From an uncultured Azohydromonas sp. (GTDB lineage: Bacteria > Pseudomonadota > Gammaproteobacteria > Burkholderiales > Burkholderiaceae_C): 56,479 nt of DNA. Below are positions 36,044 through 46,897 of this stretch, piece after piece (position 1 is the first letter of the stretch; each line of letters begins with the position of its first letter). A program made the position numbers and the translations under genes. Under the pieces are notes generated by a model. It was given only the letters and a program-made list of their open reading frames with translations, was not told the DNA's origin and ran no database searches. Location of the stretch: NCBI RefSeq assembly GCF_937926365.1, contig NZ_CALAOH010000008.1:1-56479 (forward strand). The letters are read 5' to 3'.

Positions 36044-37978
36044 TCAGTCCGCCGCGCCGATGCGCAGCGACACCGTCGTGCCCTGCCCCGGCCTTGACTC
36101 GATCTCCAGCGTCGCGCCGATGCTCAGGGCCCGCTCGCGCATGCCCACGAGGCCGAAGCCCAGCGGGTTGCCGCGCTGCTCGGGGATACCGTCGCCGTCG
36201 TCGCGCACCCGCAGCAGCAGCGCATCGGCCGCGAAGCGCAGCAGCACCTGCGCCCGATGCGCGCGGGCGTGCCGGACGGCGTTGACCAGCGCCTCCTGCG
36301 CGACGCGCAGCACCTGCTCCTCGGCATGGGCATCGAGCCGGCGCCGCGCGCCCACGACTTCCAGCTCCACGGCCTGGAAGGTGCTGCTGCGCATCTGCGC
36401 GCACAGCTCGGCCAGCGCCTCGGCCAGGCCGCGCCGCTCCAGCGTCGGGTTGCGCAGCGCGCGCACGGCGCGCCGGGCCTCACTCAGGCTGTCGCGCGCG
36501 ACCTCCATCGCGGTGGCGATCGCCGTGCGGGCGCGGTCCACGCGGCGCGCCGACACCGCGGCATCGGCCACCTCCAGCTGCATCAGCACGCCCGTGAAGC
36601 CCTGGGCCAGCGTGTCGTGCATCTCGCGCGCCAGCCGCGTGCGCTCTTCCATCGTGGCGACCCGGCGCGCCTCCTCGGCCAGCTCGCCGGCGCGCAGCGC
36701 CAGCGACAGCTGCGCCGCGATGGCCTCGGCCAGCGCGATCTCGGACGGCGTGTAGCGCTGCTCGCGCCGGCGGTAGATGCCCAGGGCCCCCAGCGCATGG
36801 CCGGAAGCCATCAGCGGCAGGTTCAGCGCCAGCGGACCGCCCTCGGTGGTGAAGAAGCGGTCGAAGGGGCACATCGTGCCGGCCTCGGCGTGATCGACCA
36901 CCAGCGACTCGCCGCCGCCCTGCGGCGCGCAGGCCTGCAGCCCGGACGGCGGCAGCTCGAAGCCCACGGCCAGCTCGCGCAGCAGCGCGGGGACCTCCGG
37001 CCCGGACGCGGCCAGCATGTCCTCGCCCTGCAGCACCCGCCCCTGCAGCCAGGCCGCCCGCAGCCGGCAGCGCTGGGCACGCACCTGCAGCAAGGCCACC
37101 GCGCCCGGAGAGAGCGCGCGGGCGATGAGGCCGATGACCGACGGCACGAAGGCTTCCAGGTCGCCGCTGCGGTCCAGCGAGTCGATGGCCTCCTGCAGCA
37201 CCGCGATGACATGGGCCTGCTCGCGGGCCTGCGCCTGCGCGGCCTCGGCCTGCTGCCGGGCCAGCGCCAGCGCCCGATCCGCCTCGGCCTTGCGGCTGAC
37301 GAACAGCGCCAGCCGGCCCAGCTCCTCCAGCCGCTTGTCGGCCAGCACCCAGCCCAGCTCGCAAGCCATCGCCTCCAGGAACGCGGCATCGGCGGCGTCG
37401 AAGGGAACCTCCTGCGGGCGCAGCACCGACACCCGGCCCCAGCCACGCTCGGGCAGCCGCACCGGCGCCCACAGCTCCAGCGGACAGCCCCAGCCGCGCG
37501 CCAGGTGGCTCCAGTCCGAGAGAGCCGGCAAGCGATGGTGATCCGCCACCGTGGCGCGCTGCAGCGCGGCGGTGCCGTCGATCACGCCGGCCCAGGCCAG
37601 GTCCACGCCGCGCTGCAGCTGCTCCAGCGATGCCGTGCTCACCAGCGGCACGGCCAGGTCGCCCTCCGGGGCGCGGCTTCCCGCCTGGATCGACCAGTCC
37701 GCCAGGCACAGCCTCCCGGACACCGCAACGAAGCGCCAGAAGGCCACGAAGGCGCCGTGCAGGGTTCGCGCCGCCGCTTCCAGGGCCAGGTGGATGGCGT
37801 CCTCGGCCGTGGATGCGGCTTCCATGCCTTGCCGCGCTGTCACCAGGGCCGCGGCCCGTCCCGGCCAGTGCGTGAGCGAGGCGGCATCACCGGCCGGCGG
37901 CGCCCAGGGCAGCGGCAGCAGCACGCCGTCCCGGGACTGCGGGCGAGGGACGAAACGTTGACGACCATCGTGCTTCAT
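36044..37978 (-). CDS. Cytoplasmic sensor histidine kinase with GAF domains (HisKA_3/NarX-like)
   Basis: A 644-residue kinase. No transmembrane segment is visible. The N-terminal half holds two GAF-like modules (residues about 55-215 and 275-430), joined by an Ala/Gln-rich coiled coil. The dimerisation/phospho-acceptor region has the HisKA_3 H-box EERTRLAREMHDTLAQGFTG, and the ATPase domain has VAQEALVNAVRHARAH (N box), RVRDDGDGIPEQ (G1) and GFGLVGMRERA (G2). The signal is therefore a cytoplasmic small molecule or redox state. The start at 37978 is preceded by GGGGAAAG. It is paired with the adjacent LuxR-type regulator. Confidence 0.93.
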   Translation of the reverse strand: MKHDGRQRFVPRPQSRDGVLLPLPWAPPAGDAASLTHWPGRAAALVTARQGMEAASTAEDAIHLALEAAARTLHGAFVAFWRFVAVSGRLCLADWSIQAGSRAPEGDLAVPLVSTASLEQLQRGVDLAWAGVIDGTAALQRATVADHHRLPALSDWSHLARGWGCPLELWAPVRLPERGWGRVSVLRPQEVPFDAADAAFLEAMACELGWVLADKRLEELGRLALFVSRKAEADRALALARQQAEAAQAQAREQAHVIAVLQEAIDSLDRSGDLEAFVPSVIGLIARALSPGAVALLQVRAQRCRLRAAWLQGRVLQGEDMLAASGPEVPALLRELAVGFELPPSGLQACAPQGGGESLVVDHAEAGTMCPFDRFFTTEGGPLALNLPLMASGHALGALGIYRRREQRYTPSEIALAEAIAAQLSLALRAGELAEEARRVATMEERTRLAREMHDTLAQGFTGVLMQLEVADAAVSARRVDRARTAIATAMEVARDSLSEARRAVRALRNPTLERRGLAEALAELCAQMRSSTFQAVELEVVGARRRLDAHAEEQVLRVAQEALVNAVRHARAHRAQVLLRFAADALLLRVRDDGDGIPEQRGNPLGFGLVGMRERALSIGATLEIESRPGQGTTVSLRIGAAD

Positions 37979-38129
37979 CGCCACTTTCCCCTTGCTGCAC
38001 CGGGGCCCGTGCCGACCGTGGCCGGCCACGCGGCGCCCGCGAAACCCGCCATTGTGAACGCGCGTTCAGTGACGCGCCCGCGGACTCACGCACGGCCAGC
38101 GGGGGCATCGGCCCCACGCGGAAAAGGCG

Positions 38130-38327
38130 ATGAAGGCGAAGGAGGCGCTGACCATGGTCATCATCGCCTCCATGGTCGGCGCCGGTGGCCTGGGCAACGA
38201 CGTGCTCTCCAGCATCCAGCGCCTGGACATCGGCCTGGGCTTCGAGAGCGGGCTGTCCGTGGTGTCGCTGGCCATCATCCTGGACCGCCTCACCGAGAGC
38301 TTCGGCACGCGGCACCTGGATAGTTGA
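38130..38327 (+). pseudogene. C-terminal remnant of a glycine betaine/proline ABC permease (ProW/OpuAB)
   Basis: The frame reads LTMVIIASMVGAGGLGNDVL and continues with SSIQRLDIGLGFESGLSVVS and LAIILDRLTESFG. VIASMVGAGGLG...V...IQRLDIG.GFE.GL.VV.LAIILDR.T is the C-terminal signature of betaine/carnitine/proline permeases (EAA-loop region to last helix). A normal ProW is more than 280 residues; here only about 60 survive, and similarity begins abruptly near 38140. The upstream part, ATP-binding and substrate-binding genes are absent, so it is a decayed piece. Confidence 0.85.
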
Positions 38328-38335
38328 GAAGGCAC

Positions 38336-38354
38336 GAGCCCGTGAAACGGGCTC
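38336..38354. terminator. Perfect hairpin GAGCCCGT-GAA-ACGGGCTC
   Basis: An 8-base perfect stem with a 3-base loop lies between the permease remnant and the end of the alcohol dehydrogenase gene. It may end transcription from either side, but no T run is present. It could be the original terminator of the lost permease operon. Confidence 0.45.
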
Positions 38355-38379
38355 TGCCGTGGCCCAGCTCCCGGCTCGC

Positions 38380-39453
38380 CTACGGCGTGATGGCTACCTT
38401 GAGCACGCCGTCGCGCTGGTGGCCAAAAAGCTCATAGGCGGCCTCGATGTCGTCGAGCTTGAAGCGATGGGTGACCATCGCCCCCAGGTCCACGCGCCCG
38501 GCCTCGATCACCGCCATGAGCCGGCGCATGCGCTCCTTGCCGCCCGGGCACAGCGAGGTGACGATGCGGTGGTCGCCCAGCCCGGCGGCGAAGGCGTCCA
38601 GCGGGATCTTCAGGTCGGTGGAATACACGCCCAGGCTGGACAGCGTGCCGCCCGGGCGCAGGCAGCGCAGCGACGCCTCGAAGGTGGCCTGGGTGCCCAG
38701 CGCCTCGATCGAGGCGTCCACGCCGCGTCCGCCGGTCAGGCGCAGGATTTCCTGCACCGGGTCCTGCCGGCTGGCGTCGATCACCACGTCCGCACCCATG
38801 CGGCGCGCCATCTCCAGCCGCTCGGGCAGCCGGTCCACGCCGATGACGAGGCTGGCGCCGCTGAGCTTGGCGCCGGCCGTCGCGCACAGCCCGATGGGAC
38901 CCTGCGCGAACACCGCCACGGCGTCGCCGATGCGGATGTGCGCGCTTTCCGCGCCGGCGAAGCCCGTGGACATGATGTCCGGGCACATCAGCACCGCCTC
39001 GTCGCTCAGGCCGTCGGGCACGGGCGCGAGGTTGAACATGGCATCGGGCACCAGCACGTACTCGGCCTGGCAGCCGTCGATGGTGTTGCCGAAGCGCCAG
39101 CCGCCCATGGGCTTCCAGCCGTGGGCGCTGCCGGCGCCGTCCTGGGCGCAGAAGCCGCACTGGCAGGCGTTGCTCCAGCCGCTGGGCGTGATGGCGCCAG
39201 CAATCACGCGCTGCCCCTCGCGGTAGCCCTTGACTCCGGAGCCCAGCTTCTCGATCACGCCCACGGGTTCATGGCCGATGGTCAATCCGCGCGCCACGGG
39301 GTACTCGCCCTTGAGGATGTGCACGTCGGTGCCGCAGATCGTGGTGGTGGTCACGCGCAGCAATGCATCCATCGGCCCGACGTCGGGAATCGGCTTGTCG
39401 TCGAGCACGATGCGGCCCGGTTCGACGAAGACGGCGGCTTTCATCATGGGCAT
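38380..39453 (-). CDS. Zinc-dependent NAD(P) alcohol dehydrogenase (medium-chain type)
   Basis: A 357-residue MDR alcohol dehydrogenase. The catalytic zinc site is shown by TTTICGTDVHI and LTIGHEPVGV, and the structural Cys cluster is reduced to CQCGFC. The coenzyme-binding Gly motif lies in FAQGPIGLCATAGAKL, with VIGVDRLPERLE following. It resembles secondary-alcohol dehydrogenases often found next to universal stress proteins in beta-proteobacteria. AGGAGA precedes the ATG at 39453. An FNR box at 39515-39528, 62 bases before the start, suggests induction at low oxygen. The physiological alcohol is unknown. Confidence 0.92.
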   Translation of the reverse strand: MPMMKAAVFVEPGRIVLDDKPIPDVGPMDALLRVTTTTICGTDVHILKGEYPVARGLTIGHEPVGVIEKLGSGVKGYREGQRVIAGAITPSGWSNACQCGFCAQDGAGSAHGWKPMGGWRFGNTIDGCQAEYVLVPDAMFNLAPVPDGLSDEAVLMCPDIMSTGFAGAESAHIRIGDAVAVFAQGPIGLCATAGAKLSGASLVIGVDRLPERLEMARRMGADVVIDASRQDPVQEILRLTGGRGVDASIEALGTQATFEASLRCLRPGGTLSSLGVYSTDLKIPLDAFAAGLGDHRIVTSLCPGGKERMRRLMAVIEAGRVDLGAMVTHRFKLDDIEAAYELFGHQRDGVLKVAITP

Positions 39454-39514
39454 GGCGGTCTCCTGTTCAGGCGGACTGACTGAAGTAGCGTAGGAGCGGC
39501 AATGGACGTGTGGC

Positions 39515-39528
39515 TTGATGCATGTCAA
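39515..39528. promoter_or_regulatory. FNR/ANR box upstream of the alcohol dehydrogenase gene
   Basis: TTGAT-GCAT-GTCAA matches the FNR consensus TTGAT-N4-ATCAA in 9 of 10 defined positions, and the G variant is common in ANR sites. It lies at the expected distance from the start codon (62 bases upstream). The FNR-type regulator at 9477-10214 is a candidate to act here. Confidence 0.7.
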
Positions 39529-39579
39529 TGCCGCGGTCGGTTGAGCCGTCAACACAGGGCCGCGCGACGGCCGTGATCC

Positions 39580-40467
39580 TCATCCTTCCACGCGCGGCTC
39601 GCGCACCAGCAGCGTGTCGCAGGGCAGCCACTCCAGCAAGCGCGCCGCGGTGCTGCCCAGCAGCAGGCTCATGACCGCGCCGCGCCCCCGGCTGCCCATC
39701 ACCACCAGCTCGATGTCGTGCCGCCGCACGTACCGAGCCAGGGTCGTTTCGATCGCACCTTCCTCGATGACGCACCTGACTTTCACGGAGCCGGGCAGCG
39801 CGCTGGAAGCCACGAATGCCGCACACTCGCGCTGCGCGGCCTCGGTGTTGCCAGCGCCGGTCGGCACGGCACCGGCCAGCCCCACCGGCGTGGTCATGCA
39901 GGCGTGGTAGACCACCAGCTCAACCCCTGGAAACAGCTGCGCGGCGGTTTGCAGGGCATGGCGGGAAGAGGGCGAGAAATCACTTGCAACGAGCACCCGC
40001 TGGTAAGGCCCATGGGAGCGCTTGCGCACCACCAGCAGCGGTTGCGACAGCGACCTCGCCAGGCGCTCGACGGTCGAGCCCAGCAGGAACTGCCGCAGAG
40101 CGCCACCTTGCGAAACGGCGGTGACGACCAGCCCGGCATGGTCCCGCGTGGCGGTCTCGGCTACCGTGTCGGCGACGTCGCGGCCCGTGCCCAAGCGCAT
40201 GGCCACCGGGACATTCACCTGTCCCAGATCGCGTGAGAGCTGCTGCGCCGCCACCTGCAGCAGCTCCGCCTGGTTGGCCCCGCCAATCCAGGCCAGGGTC
40301 TGATCGGGCGAAACCGACGGGTCCAGCACATGCAGCGCCACCAGCTCGGCTCCCCACTGCAGTGCCAGTTGCGCGGCCCGGTCCAACGCCCGGTCGCAGC
40401 GTGCGCTGAGGTCGGTGGCCAGCAACAAGCGCTGGGGGAAGGGGCCGGCTGGGCGGGCTTCAACCAT
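39580..40467 (-). CDS. Universal stress protein with tandem Usp domains
   Basis: A 295-residue protein made of two Usp domains. Domain 1 (residues about 10-150) starts RLLLATDLSARCDRALDRAA and has a modified nucleotide loop (GGALRQFLLGST). Domain 2 (about 155-290) starts RVLVASDFSPSSRHALQTAA and keeps the ATP-binding pattern G-x2-G-x9-GS in MGSRGRGAVMSLLLGSTAAR. Such proteins act in survival under hypoxia, stasis or stress. Its start overlaps the end of the P-type ATPase gene by 8 bases, so the two are translationally coupled. Confidence 0.94.
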   Translation of the reverse strand: MVEARPAGPFPQRLLLATDLSARCDRALDRAAQLALQWGAELVALHVLDPSVSPDQTLAWIGGANQAELLQVAAQQLSRDLGQVNVPVAMRLGTGRDVADTVAETATRDHAGLVVTAVSQGGALRQFLLGSTVERLARSLSQPLLVVRKRSHGPYQRVLVASDFSPSSRHALQTAAQLFPGVELVVYHACMTTPVGLAGAVPTGAGNTEAAQRECAAFVASSALPGSVKVRCVIEEGAIETTLARYVRRHDIELVVMGSRGRGAVMSLLLGSTAARLLEWLPCDTLLVREPRVEG

Positions 40468-43240
40468 TTGGAGCTCCTTGGGGCTGCGTGCTGGTCACGC
40501 GCGCATGGCTCATGCGCCGCGCCAGCGGGGTGCGGCGGATCACGAGCTTTTCGAGTTCGGCCACACCGAACACGAGCAAGCCGGCCGCAACGACCTTGAT
40601 CCACTCCTGCGGCCTCAGTTCCGTCGAATCGAAGATGGCTTGCAGGGCCGGTGCATAGGTGTAGGCGAGCTGCAGCAGGATGCACGCGGCGATGGCCCAA
40701 AGGACGTAGCGGTTGCCCAGCAGGCCCTCGCGGTTGGCGACCGAGGCCAGGATGAAGCGGCTATTGAGCAGGTAGAACATCTCCGCCACGACCACCGCGT
40801 TGACGACCATCGTGCGCGCGGTGTCGATGGGCGTACCCTGGCCCAGCTCCCAGAGGAACAGGCCCAGCGCCCCGGTCATCATCAGGACCGACACCATCAG
40901 CACCCGCCAGATGAAGAAGCCCGACAACAGGGCCTCGCCGGGCGGCCGTGGCCGGCGCTGCATGACGTCGCGCTCCGCGGGCTCGAAGGCCAGCGCCAGC
41001 CCCAGCGTGCTGGAGGTCACCATGTTGATCCACAGCACCTGCGCGGGCGTCAGCGGCAGCGCCAGCTCGAACAGGATGGCGGCGATCACCACCAGCGCTT
41101 CGCCGCCGTTGGTCGGCAGCATGAAAAGGATGAACTTCTTGAGGTTGTCGTAGACCGCGCGGCCCTCCCGCACGGCGCGGGCAATGGTGGCGAAGTTGTC
41201 GTCGGCCAGCACCATGTCGGCCGCCTCCTTGGCGGCCTCCGTGCCCTTGAGGCCCATGGCCACGCCGACGTCGGCGCGCTTGAGGGCCGGCGCGTCGTTG
41301 ACGCCGTCACCGGTCATCGACACCACCTGTCCAGCGGCCTGGAGCGCCTGCACCAGCCGCAGCTTGTGCTCGGGACTGGCGCGCGCGAAGACGTCCACTT
41401 CCATGACCACGCGGCGCAGCGCCGCATCGTCCATCAACGACAGCTCCGCACCGGTGATGGCGGGCTTGCCCACGCCGATGGCCAGCTGCGCCCCGATGGC
41501 GCGCGCCGTCTCGGCATGGTCGCCCGTGATCATCTTGACCCGGATGCCCGCCTGGTGGCATTCGCGCACCGCCTGCATCGCCTCCTCGCGCGGCGGGTCG
41601 ATGATGCCCATGAGGGCCAGCATCACGTAACCCGACTGCGCGTCGGCAAAGGCCAGGCGCTCGCCGCCGGGCGCAGCCCGCTTGCAGGCCACGCCCAGCA
41701 GTCGCAGGCCCTTGGCTGCCGTGTCGGTGGCCATGCGGCGCCAATAGTCCACGTCCAGCGGTTGCTCGCCATCGTGGCCCATCTGCGCGTGGCACATATC
41801 CAGGACTTGCTCGGGCGCTCCCTTGACGAAGAGCCATGGCTCGCCGTCACTGTCGCGGTGAAACGTGACCATGAAGCGGTGCTGCGATTCGAACGGGATC
41901 GAGTCCAGCCGCGGCCAGGCCTCCTCGCCCAGGTGCTGGGTGAACCCGGTCTTGCCGCCCAGCACGAGCAGCGCGCCCTCGGTGGGGTCGCCCTCGACGC
42001 GCCACAGCCCGGCCTCCTGGCGCAGCCGCGCGTCATTGCACAGCACGCCGGCGCGGATGGCCAGGGCCAGCGCCGGATAGTGGTCAGGATCGACGGCATG
42101 GCCGTGGGCGCTGATCTCGCCCGCTGGTTCATAGCCCACGCCGCTGACCTCGAAGGCATGGCCCGCGCACACCACGCGCTGCACGGTCATTTCGTTGCGG
42201 GTGAGCGTACCTGTCTTGTCGGAACAGATCACCGTCACCGAGCCCAGGGCCTCCACCGCCGGCAGGCGCCGGATGATGGCGTTGTGCCGCGCCATGCGCT
42301 GCACGCCCAGCGCGAGCGTGACCGTCATGATCGCCGGGAGCCCCTCGGGGATGGCCGAGGCGGCCAGCGCCACCACCATCATGAACATCTCGGACGCGGC
42401 GTGTCCGCGCCACAGGGTGCCCAGCGCGAAGGTTGCCGCCGACAGGGCCAGGATGGCCTGCGCGAGCACGCGTCCGAAGCGGTCCACCTGCCGCAGCAGC
42501 GGCGTGGTCAGGCTCTGGATGCCGGAGAGCATCTGGTTGATCTTGCCCAGCTCGGTGGCCGCGCCCGTCGTCACGACGATGCCCGTGGCCTGTCCGTAGA
42601 CCACCAGCGTGCCCGAGTACGCCATGCCGTAGCGGTCACCCAGCGCAGCGTCCTCAGCCACGGCGGCATCGCTCTTTTCCACGGGCAGGGACTCGCCGGT
42701 CAGGGCCGCTTCCTCGACGCGCAGTTCCTTGACGGCGACGAGCCGCAAGTCGGCCGGCACCCGGTCCCCGGACGCGAGCACGACCACGTCGCCGGGCACC
42801 AGTTCCGTGGCATCGATCTCGCGGCGCACGCCCTCGCGGACCACGGTGGCGTGTGGCGAGAGCATGGCCCGGATGGCGTCCAGCGCGGACTCGGCCTTGC
42901 CTTCCTGGATGAAGCCGATGAGGGCATTGATGACCACGGCCATCATCAGCACGCCCGTATCGACCCAGTGCCCCAGCAGCGCGGTGATGGCCGCGGCAGC
43001 CATCATCACGTACAGCAGGATGTTGTGGAACTGCAGCAGCAGCCTCAGCAGCGGTCCGCGGCGTTTCGGTGGCGCCAGCCGGTTGGGCCCATACCGGTCC
43101 AGCCGCCGGCGGGCCTCGACCTCGGACAGTCCCGCAGGGCCGGTCTGAAGTGCCTGCTCCGTCGCGGATCGGGACAGCGTGTGCCAGTGGCCGGACTTCG
43201 AAGCGTCGTTGCGGTCAACCGTTGAGCGATCATCCGTCAT
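40460..43240 (-). CDS. Cation-transporting P-type ATPase (P2-like, ion unknown)
   Basis: A 926-residue P-type ATPase. Domains in order: an N-terminal cation ATPase domain (GLSEVEARRRLDRYGPNRL), an actuator loop with LTGESLPVEK, a TM4 motif IPEGLPA, the phosphorylation site DKTGT at residues 341-345 and the hinge MTGDGVNDAPALKRADVGVA. These place it near SERCA/PMR1-type pumps. TM6 reads NMVTSSTLGLALAFEP and lacks the Asp of the calcium site II motif (NLVTDG), so Ca2+ specificity is doubtful; Mg2+, Na+ or H+ are alternatives. It precedes and overlaps the universal stress protein gene. ATPases of this type are found with Usp and alcohol dehydrogenase genes in low-oxygen clusters of Burkholderia. 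Confidence 0.93.
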   Translation of the reverse strand: MTDDRSTVDRNDASKSGHWHTLSRSATEQALQTGPAGLSEVEARRRLDRYGPNRLAPPKRRGPLLRLLLQFHNILLYVMMAAAAITALLGHWVDTGVLMMAVVINALIGFIQEGKAESALDAIRAMLSPHATVVREGVRREIDATELVPGDVVVLASGDRVPADLRLVAVKELRVEEAALTGESLPVEKSDAAVAEDAALGDRYGMAYSGTLVVYGQATGIVVTTGAATELGKINQMLSGIQSLTTPLLRQVDRFGRVLAQAILALSAATFALGTLWRGHAASEMFMMVVALAASAIPEGLPAIMTVTLALGVQRMARHNAIIRRLPAVEALGSVTVICSDKTGTLTRNEMTVQRVVCAGHAFEVSGVGYEPAGEISAHGHAVDPDHYPALALAIRAGVLCNDARLRQEAGLWRVEGDPTEGALLVLGGKTGFTQHLGEEAWPRLDSIPFESQHRFMVTFHRDSDGEPWLFVKGAPEQVLDMCHAQMGHDGEQPLDVDYWRRMATDTAAKGLRLLGVACKRAAPGGERLAFADAQSGYVMLALMGIIDPPREEAMQAVRECHQAGIRVKMITGDHAETARAIGAQLAIGVGKPAITGAELSLMDDAALRRVVMEVDVFARASPEHKLRLVQALQAAGQVVSMTGDGVNDAPALKRADVGVAMGLKGTEAAKEAADMVLADDNFATIARAVREGRAVYDNLKKFILFMLPTNGGEALVVIAAILFELALPLTPAQVLWINMVTSSTLGLALAFEPAERDVMQRRPRPPGEALLSGFFIWRVLMVSVLMMTGALGLFLWELGQGTPIDTARTMVVNAVVVAEMFYLLNSRFILASVANREGLLGNRYVLWAIAACILLQLAYTYAPALQAIFDSTELRPQEWIKVVAAGLLVFGVAELEKLVIRRTPLARRMSHARVTSTQPQGAPNG

Positions 43241-43475
43241 GCGTCAGAGCTTGTCCTTGCCTGGGGTGGAAGACAGGGCTCCATCGAGCCGGCCATTCGT
43301 CCACTCTGGCAGAGGAACCTGGCACTCAGGCGAATGTGGACAAGAAAGCTCGGACAGCTTGCACGGTTGTCCCGTACCATGGCCTTTGAGGCATTGCAGG
43401 CCCAATCTGCACATTCATGCCGGCGGGTGTGACGAAGTCATTTCATCAACGCACTCGGAGCGTGCCGTGGGACTC

Positions 43476-44401
43476 TCAGCCGTCCTGCGGTATCTGCTGC
43501 GGCAACGCGCCCACCATGCGCGTTGGCCACTGCGACGCAGCGCCGCGCTTTTCCTGGCCCGTGTAGACCGTGAGGTGCGGGAACGGAATCTCGATGCCCC
43601 GCTCATCGAAGGCGTGCTTGAGCCGGCGCAGATACTCCCGCCGGACGCTCCACTGCTCCAGGGCTACGCACTTGAAGCGGCAGCGCACGATCACGGCCGA
43701 TTCGGCCAGGCTGTCCACGCCGGCGATTTCCAGGTCGTCCAGCAGTTTCGGGGCAAAGGCCGCGTCGGCGCGCAACTGCGCGCCGACCTCGCGCATCACG
43801 GCCACGACGTCGTCGATGTTCTCGCGGTAGGCCACGCGCACGTCGATGACGGCCTGCGCGAAGCCGCGGCTCATGTTGACGACGGTCGTGATCTCGCCGT
43901 TGGGCACGAAGTGCACGTTGCCGTCGTAGTCGCGCAGCCGCACGTAGCGCAGCGTCACGTCCTCGACCAGGCCGGCGTGCGCACCGAGCTTGACCACGTC
44001 GCCCTGCCGGATCTGGTCCTCCAGCAGCAGGAAGAAGCCGGTGAAGTAGTCCTTGACCAGGCTTTGCGCGCCGAAGCCCACGGCCAGGCCCACCACGCCG
44101 GCTGCGCCCAGGATGGGGGCCACGGAGATGCCGATCTCGCCCAGCACCAGCATGCCCGCGATCAGCGAGATCACCACCGTCGCGAGGTAGCGGCAGACGC
44201 GACTCAGCGTCTCGGCGCGCCGCACCGCCTCCCGGTCCAGCATGCGGCCGGCCAGGCGCGAGCGAAAGCCGTGAATGACGCCTTGCAGCACGCGGATGAG
44301 CACCAGGCTGACGACGACGATCAACAGCACGCGCAGGCCCACCATCGCCGCGCCGCCCAGCGAACCCCACAGCAACGCGGCCTTGGCCAGCAATTCGTCG
44401 G

Positions 44402-44405
<4 letters not shown>
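43476..44405 (-). CDS. Small-conductance mechanosensitive channel (MscS family)
   Basis: A 309-residue MscS-like channel with three transmembrane helices. The pore helix TM3 and following region read GVVGLAVGFGAQSLVKDYFT, then GFFLLLEDQIRQGDVVKLG, and the cytoplasmic beta domain has YDGNVHFVPNGEIT. MscS channels open on membrane tension and release solutes during hypo-osmotic shock. Its ATG overlaps the otsA stop by four bases, so it is in one operon with the trehalose genes. That gives a build-and-release unit for osmotic adaptation. The 235-base gap to the ATPase gene downstream contains no gene. Confidence 0.93.
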
Positions 44406-45777
<1,372 letters not shown>

Positions 45778-45781
<4 letters not shown>

Positions 45782-46572
45782 GGCGCGAGCCCCCTGCCGC
45801 CACCGGTCTCCAGCCGGTCCACGGCAGCCTCGATCCAGTCCCGCACCTGCCGCGGACCGGCCAGGCGGTACTCGGCCAGCGTCTCGCCCTCGCCCACCTT
45901 CACCGTCACGCCGCCGGCAGCCTGCACCGCTTCGAACGCGCTCTCGTCGGTCACATCGTCACCGAAGAACCAGGCGCGCCGGTGCTGGAAGGGCCGCTGC
46001 TCCAGAAAGCGCCGCACCGCGGCGGCCTTGCTCGCGCCACGCGGCTTGAGCTCGACGACGAGCTTGCCGCGCTGCAGCGCCATGCCCTCGACGCGCTGCA
46101 GCGCATCGTGCATCGCCTGCAGGCACTGCGCCTCAAGCTCCGGCGCCTGCCGGTAGTGCAGCGCAAGCGCGCCGGGCTTGTGCTCCAGGCGCAACCCCGG
46201 GAAACGAGCGCACAGCTGCTGCAGCGGCGCAACGGCCACCTTCAGCGCGGGCACCGGGATACGGCGCACATGGCTGTCCAGAGCGCGCCACTCGGCACCG
46301 TGCACGCCCGCGGCGCACAGCCTGGGCAGCCCCAGCAAGGCATCGATGTCGGCCAGTGCGCGGCCGCTCACGATGGCCACCGCCCCGCTGAGCTGCTGCG
46401 CCAGCCGCTGCAGCAGCGGCGGCAGCGCCGGATCCACCACCACCGTCGCCGGTGTAGGTGCTATATCAACCAGAGTGCCATCGAAATCGAAGAAAAGCGC
46501 ACAACCACAATCCGGCCATCCCGGACCGGACTCTGCGCCGGGCAATGTTCGCTGCGGGTACATATCCATCAC
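45778..46572 (-). CDS. otsB: Trehalose-6-phosphate phosphatase
   Basis: A 264-residue HAD-fold phosphatase. Motif I is FFDFDGTLVDIAPTP with the nucleophile Asp, motif II is in AIVSGRALADIDAL, and motif IV is FGDDVTDESAF. It removes phosphate from trehalose-6-phosphate to give trehalose, a compatible solute. It leads the otsB-otsA-mscS operon. Several in-frame ATGs lie at the start (46572, 46569, 46563); the first is used here, though the shorter forms are possible. A promoter is expected in the AT-rich stretch 46573-46605. Confidence 0.95.
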
Positions 46573-46897
46573 CGCATATTACATTGGTACAAATTTATTT
46601 CGAGGGAAGTGACGGATTCATGCCTGGGCTGCCTCGTCGTCGGACCGGCTTGCATCCTGGTGTCGCTGGCGCACACCTTCAACCTTGCGTCGTTTCTGAC
46701 GCAATGCTTCTGGCTGGGCCTGACGCTGGTGGGCTGGTGGCGCAGCCGGCGGTTGCGGCGATCGGCCTGAAGCCGCCTGCGCACGACGGCCGACTCGGCC
46801 GAAAAGAACACCAGCACACCGACACCGAGCGCGACGAGGTAAGGCCGGCCACTTGGCGAGACTGGCAAAGCCTGGACGCTGCGCGCAGTGGCAGGCG
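46573..46897. other. Intergenic region between otsB and the rep gene
   Basis: A 325-base gap. The first 35 bases are AT-rich and probably hold the otsB promoter. One possible short membrane-protein frame is listed separately; nothing else is supported. Confidence 0.5.
46608..46770 (+). CDS. Possible small membrane protein (weak call)
   Basis: A GTG-started frame of 53 residues: one hydrophobic segment CLVVGPACILVSLAHTF, a second FLTQCFWLGLTLVGWW and a basic tail RSRRLRRSA. GAGGGAA directly precedes the GTG, closer than normal. It is divergent from otsB. No family is recognised; another frame and the opposite strand also give hydrophobic stretches here, so this may be chance. Confidence 0.28.

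Noticed and set aside
39541..39552. TTGAGCCGTCAA as a second FNR box
   Set aside because: The half sites are two bases too close compared with TTGAT-N4-ATCAA.
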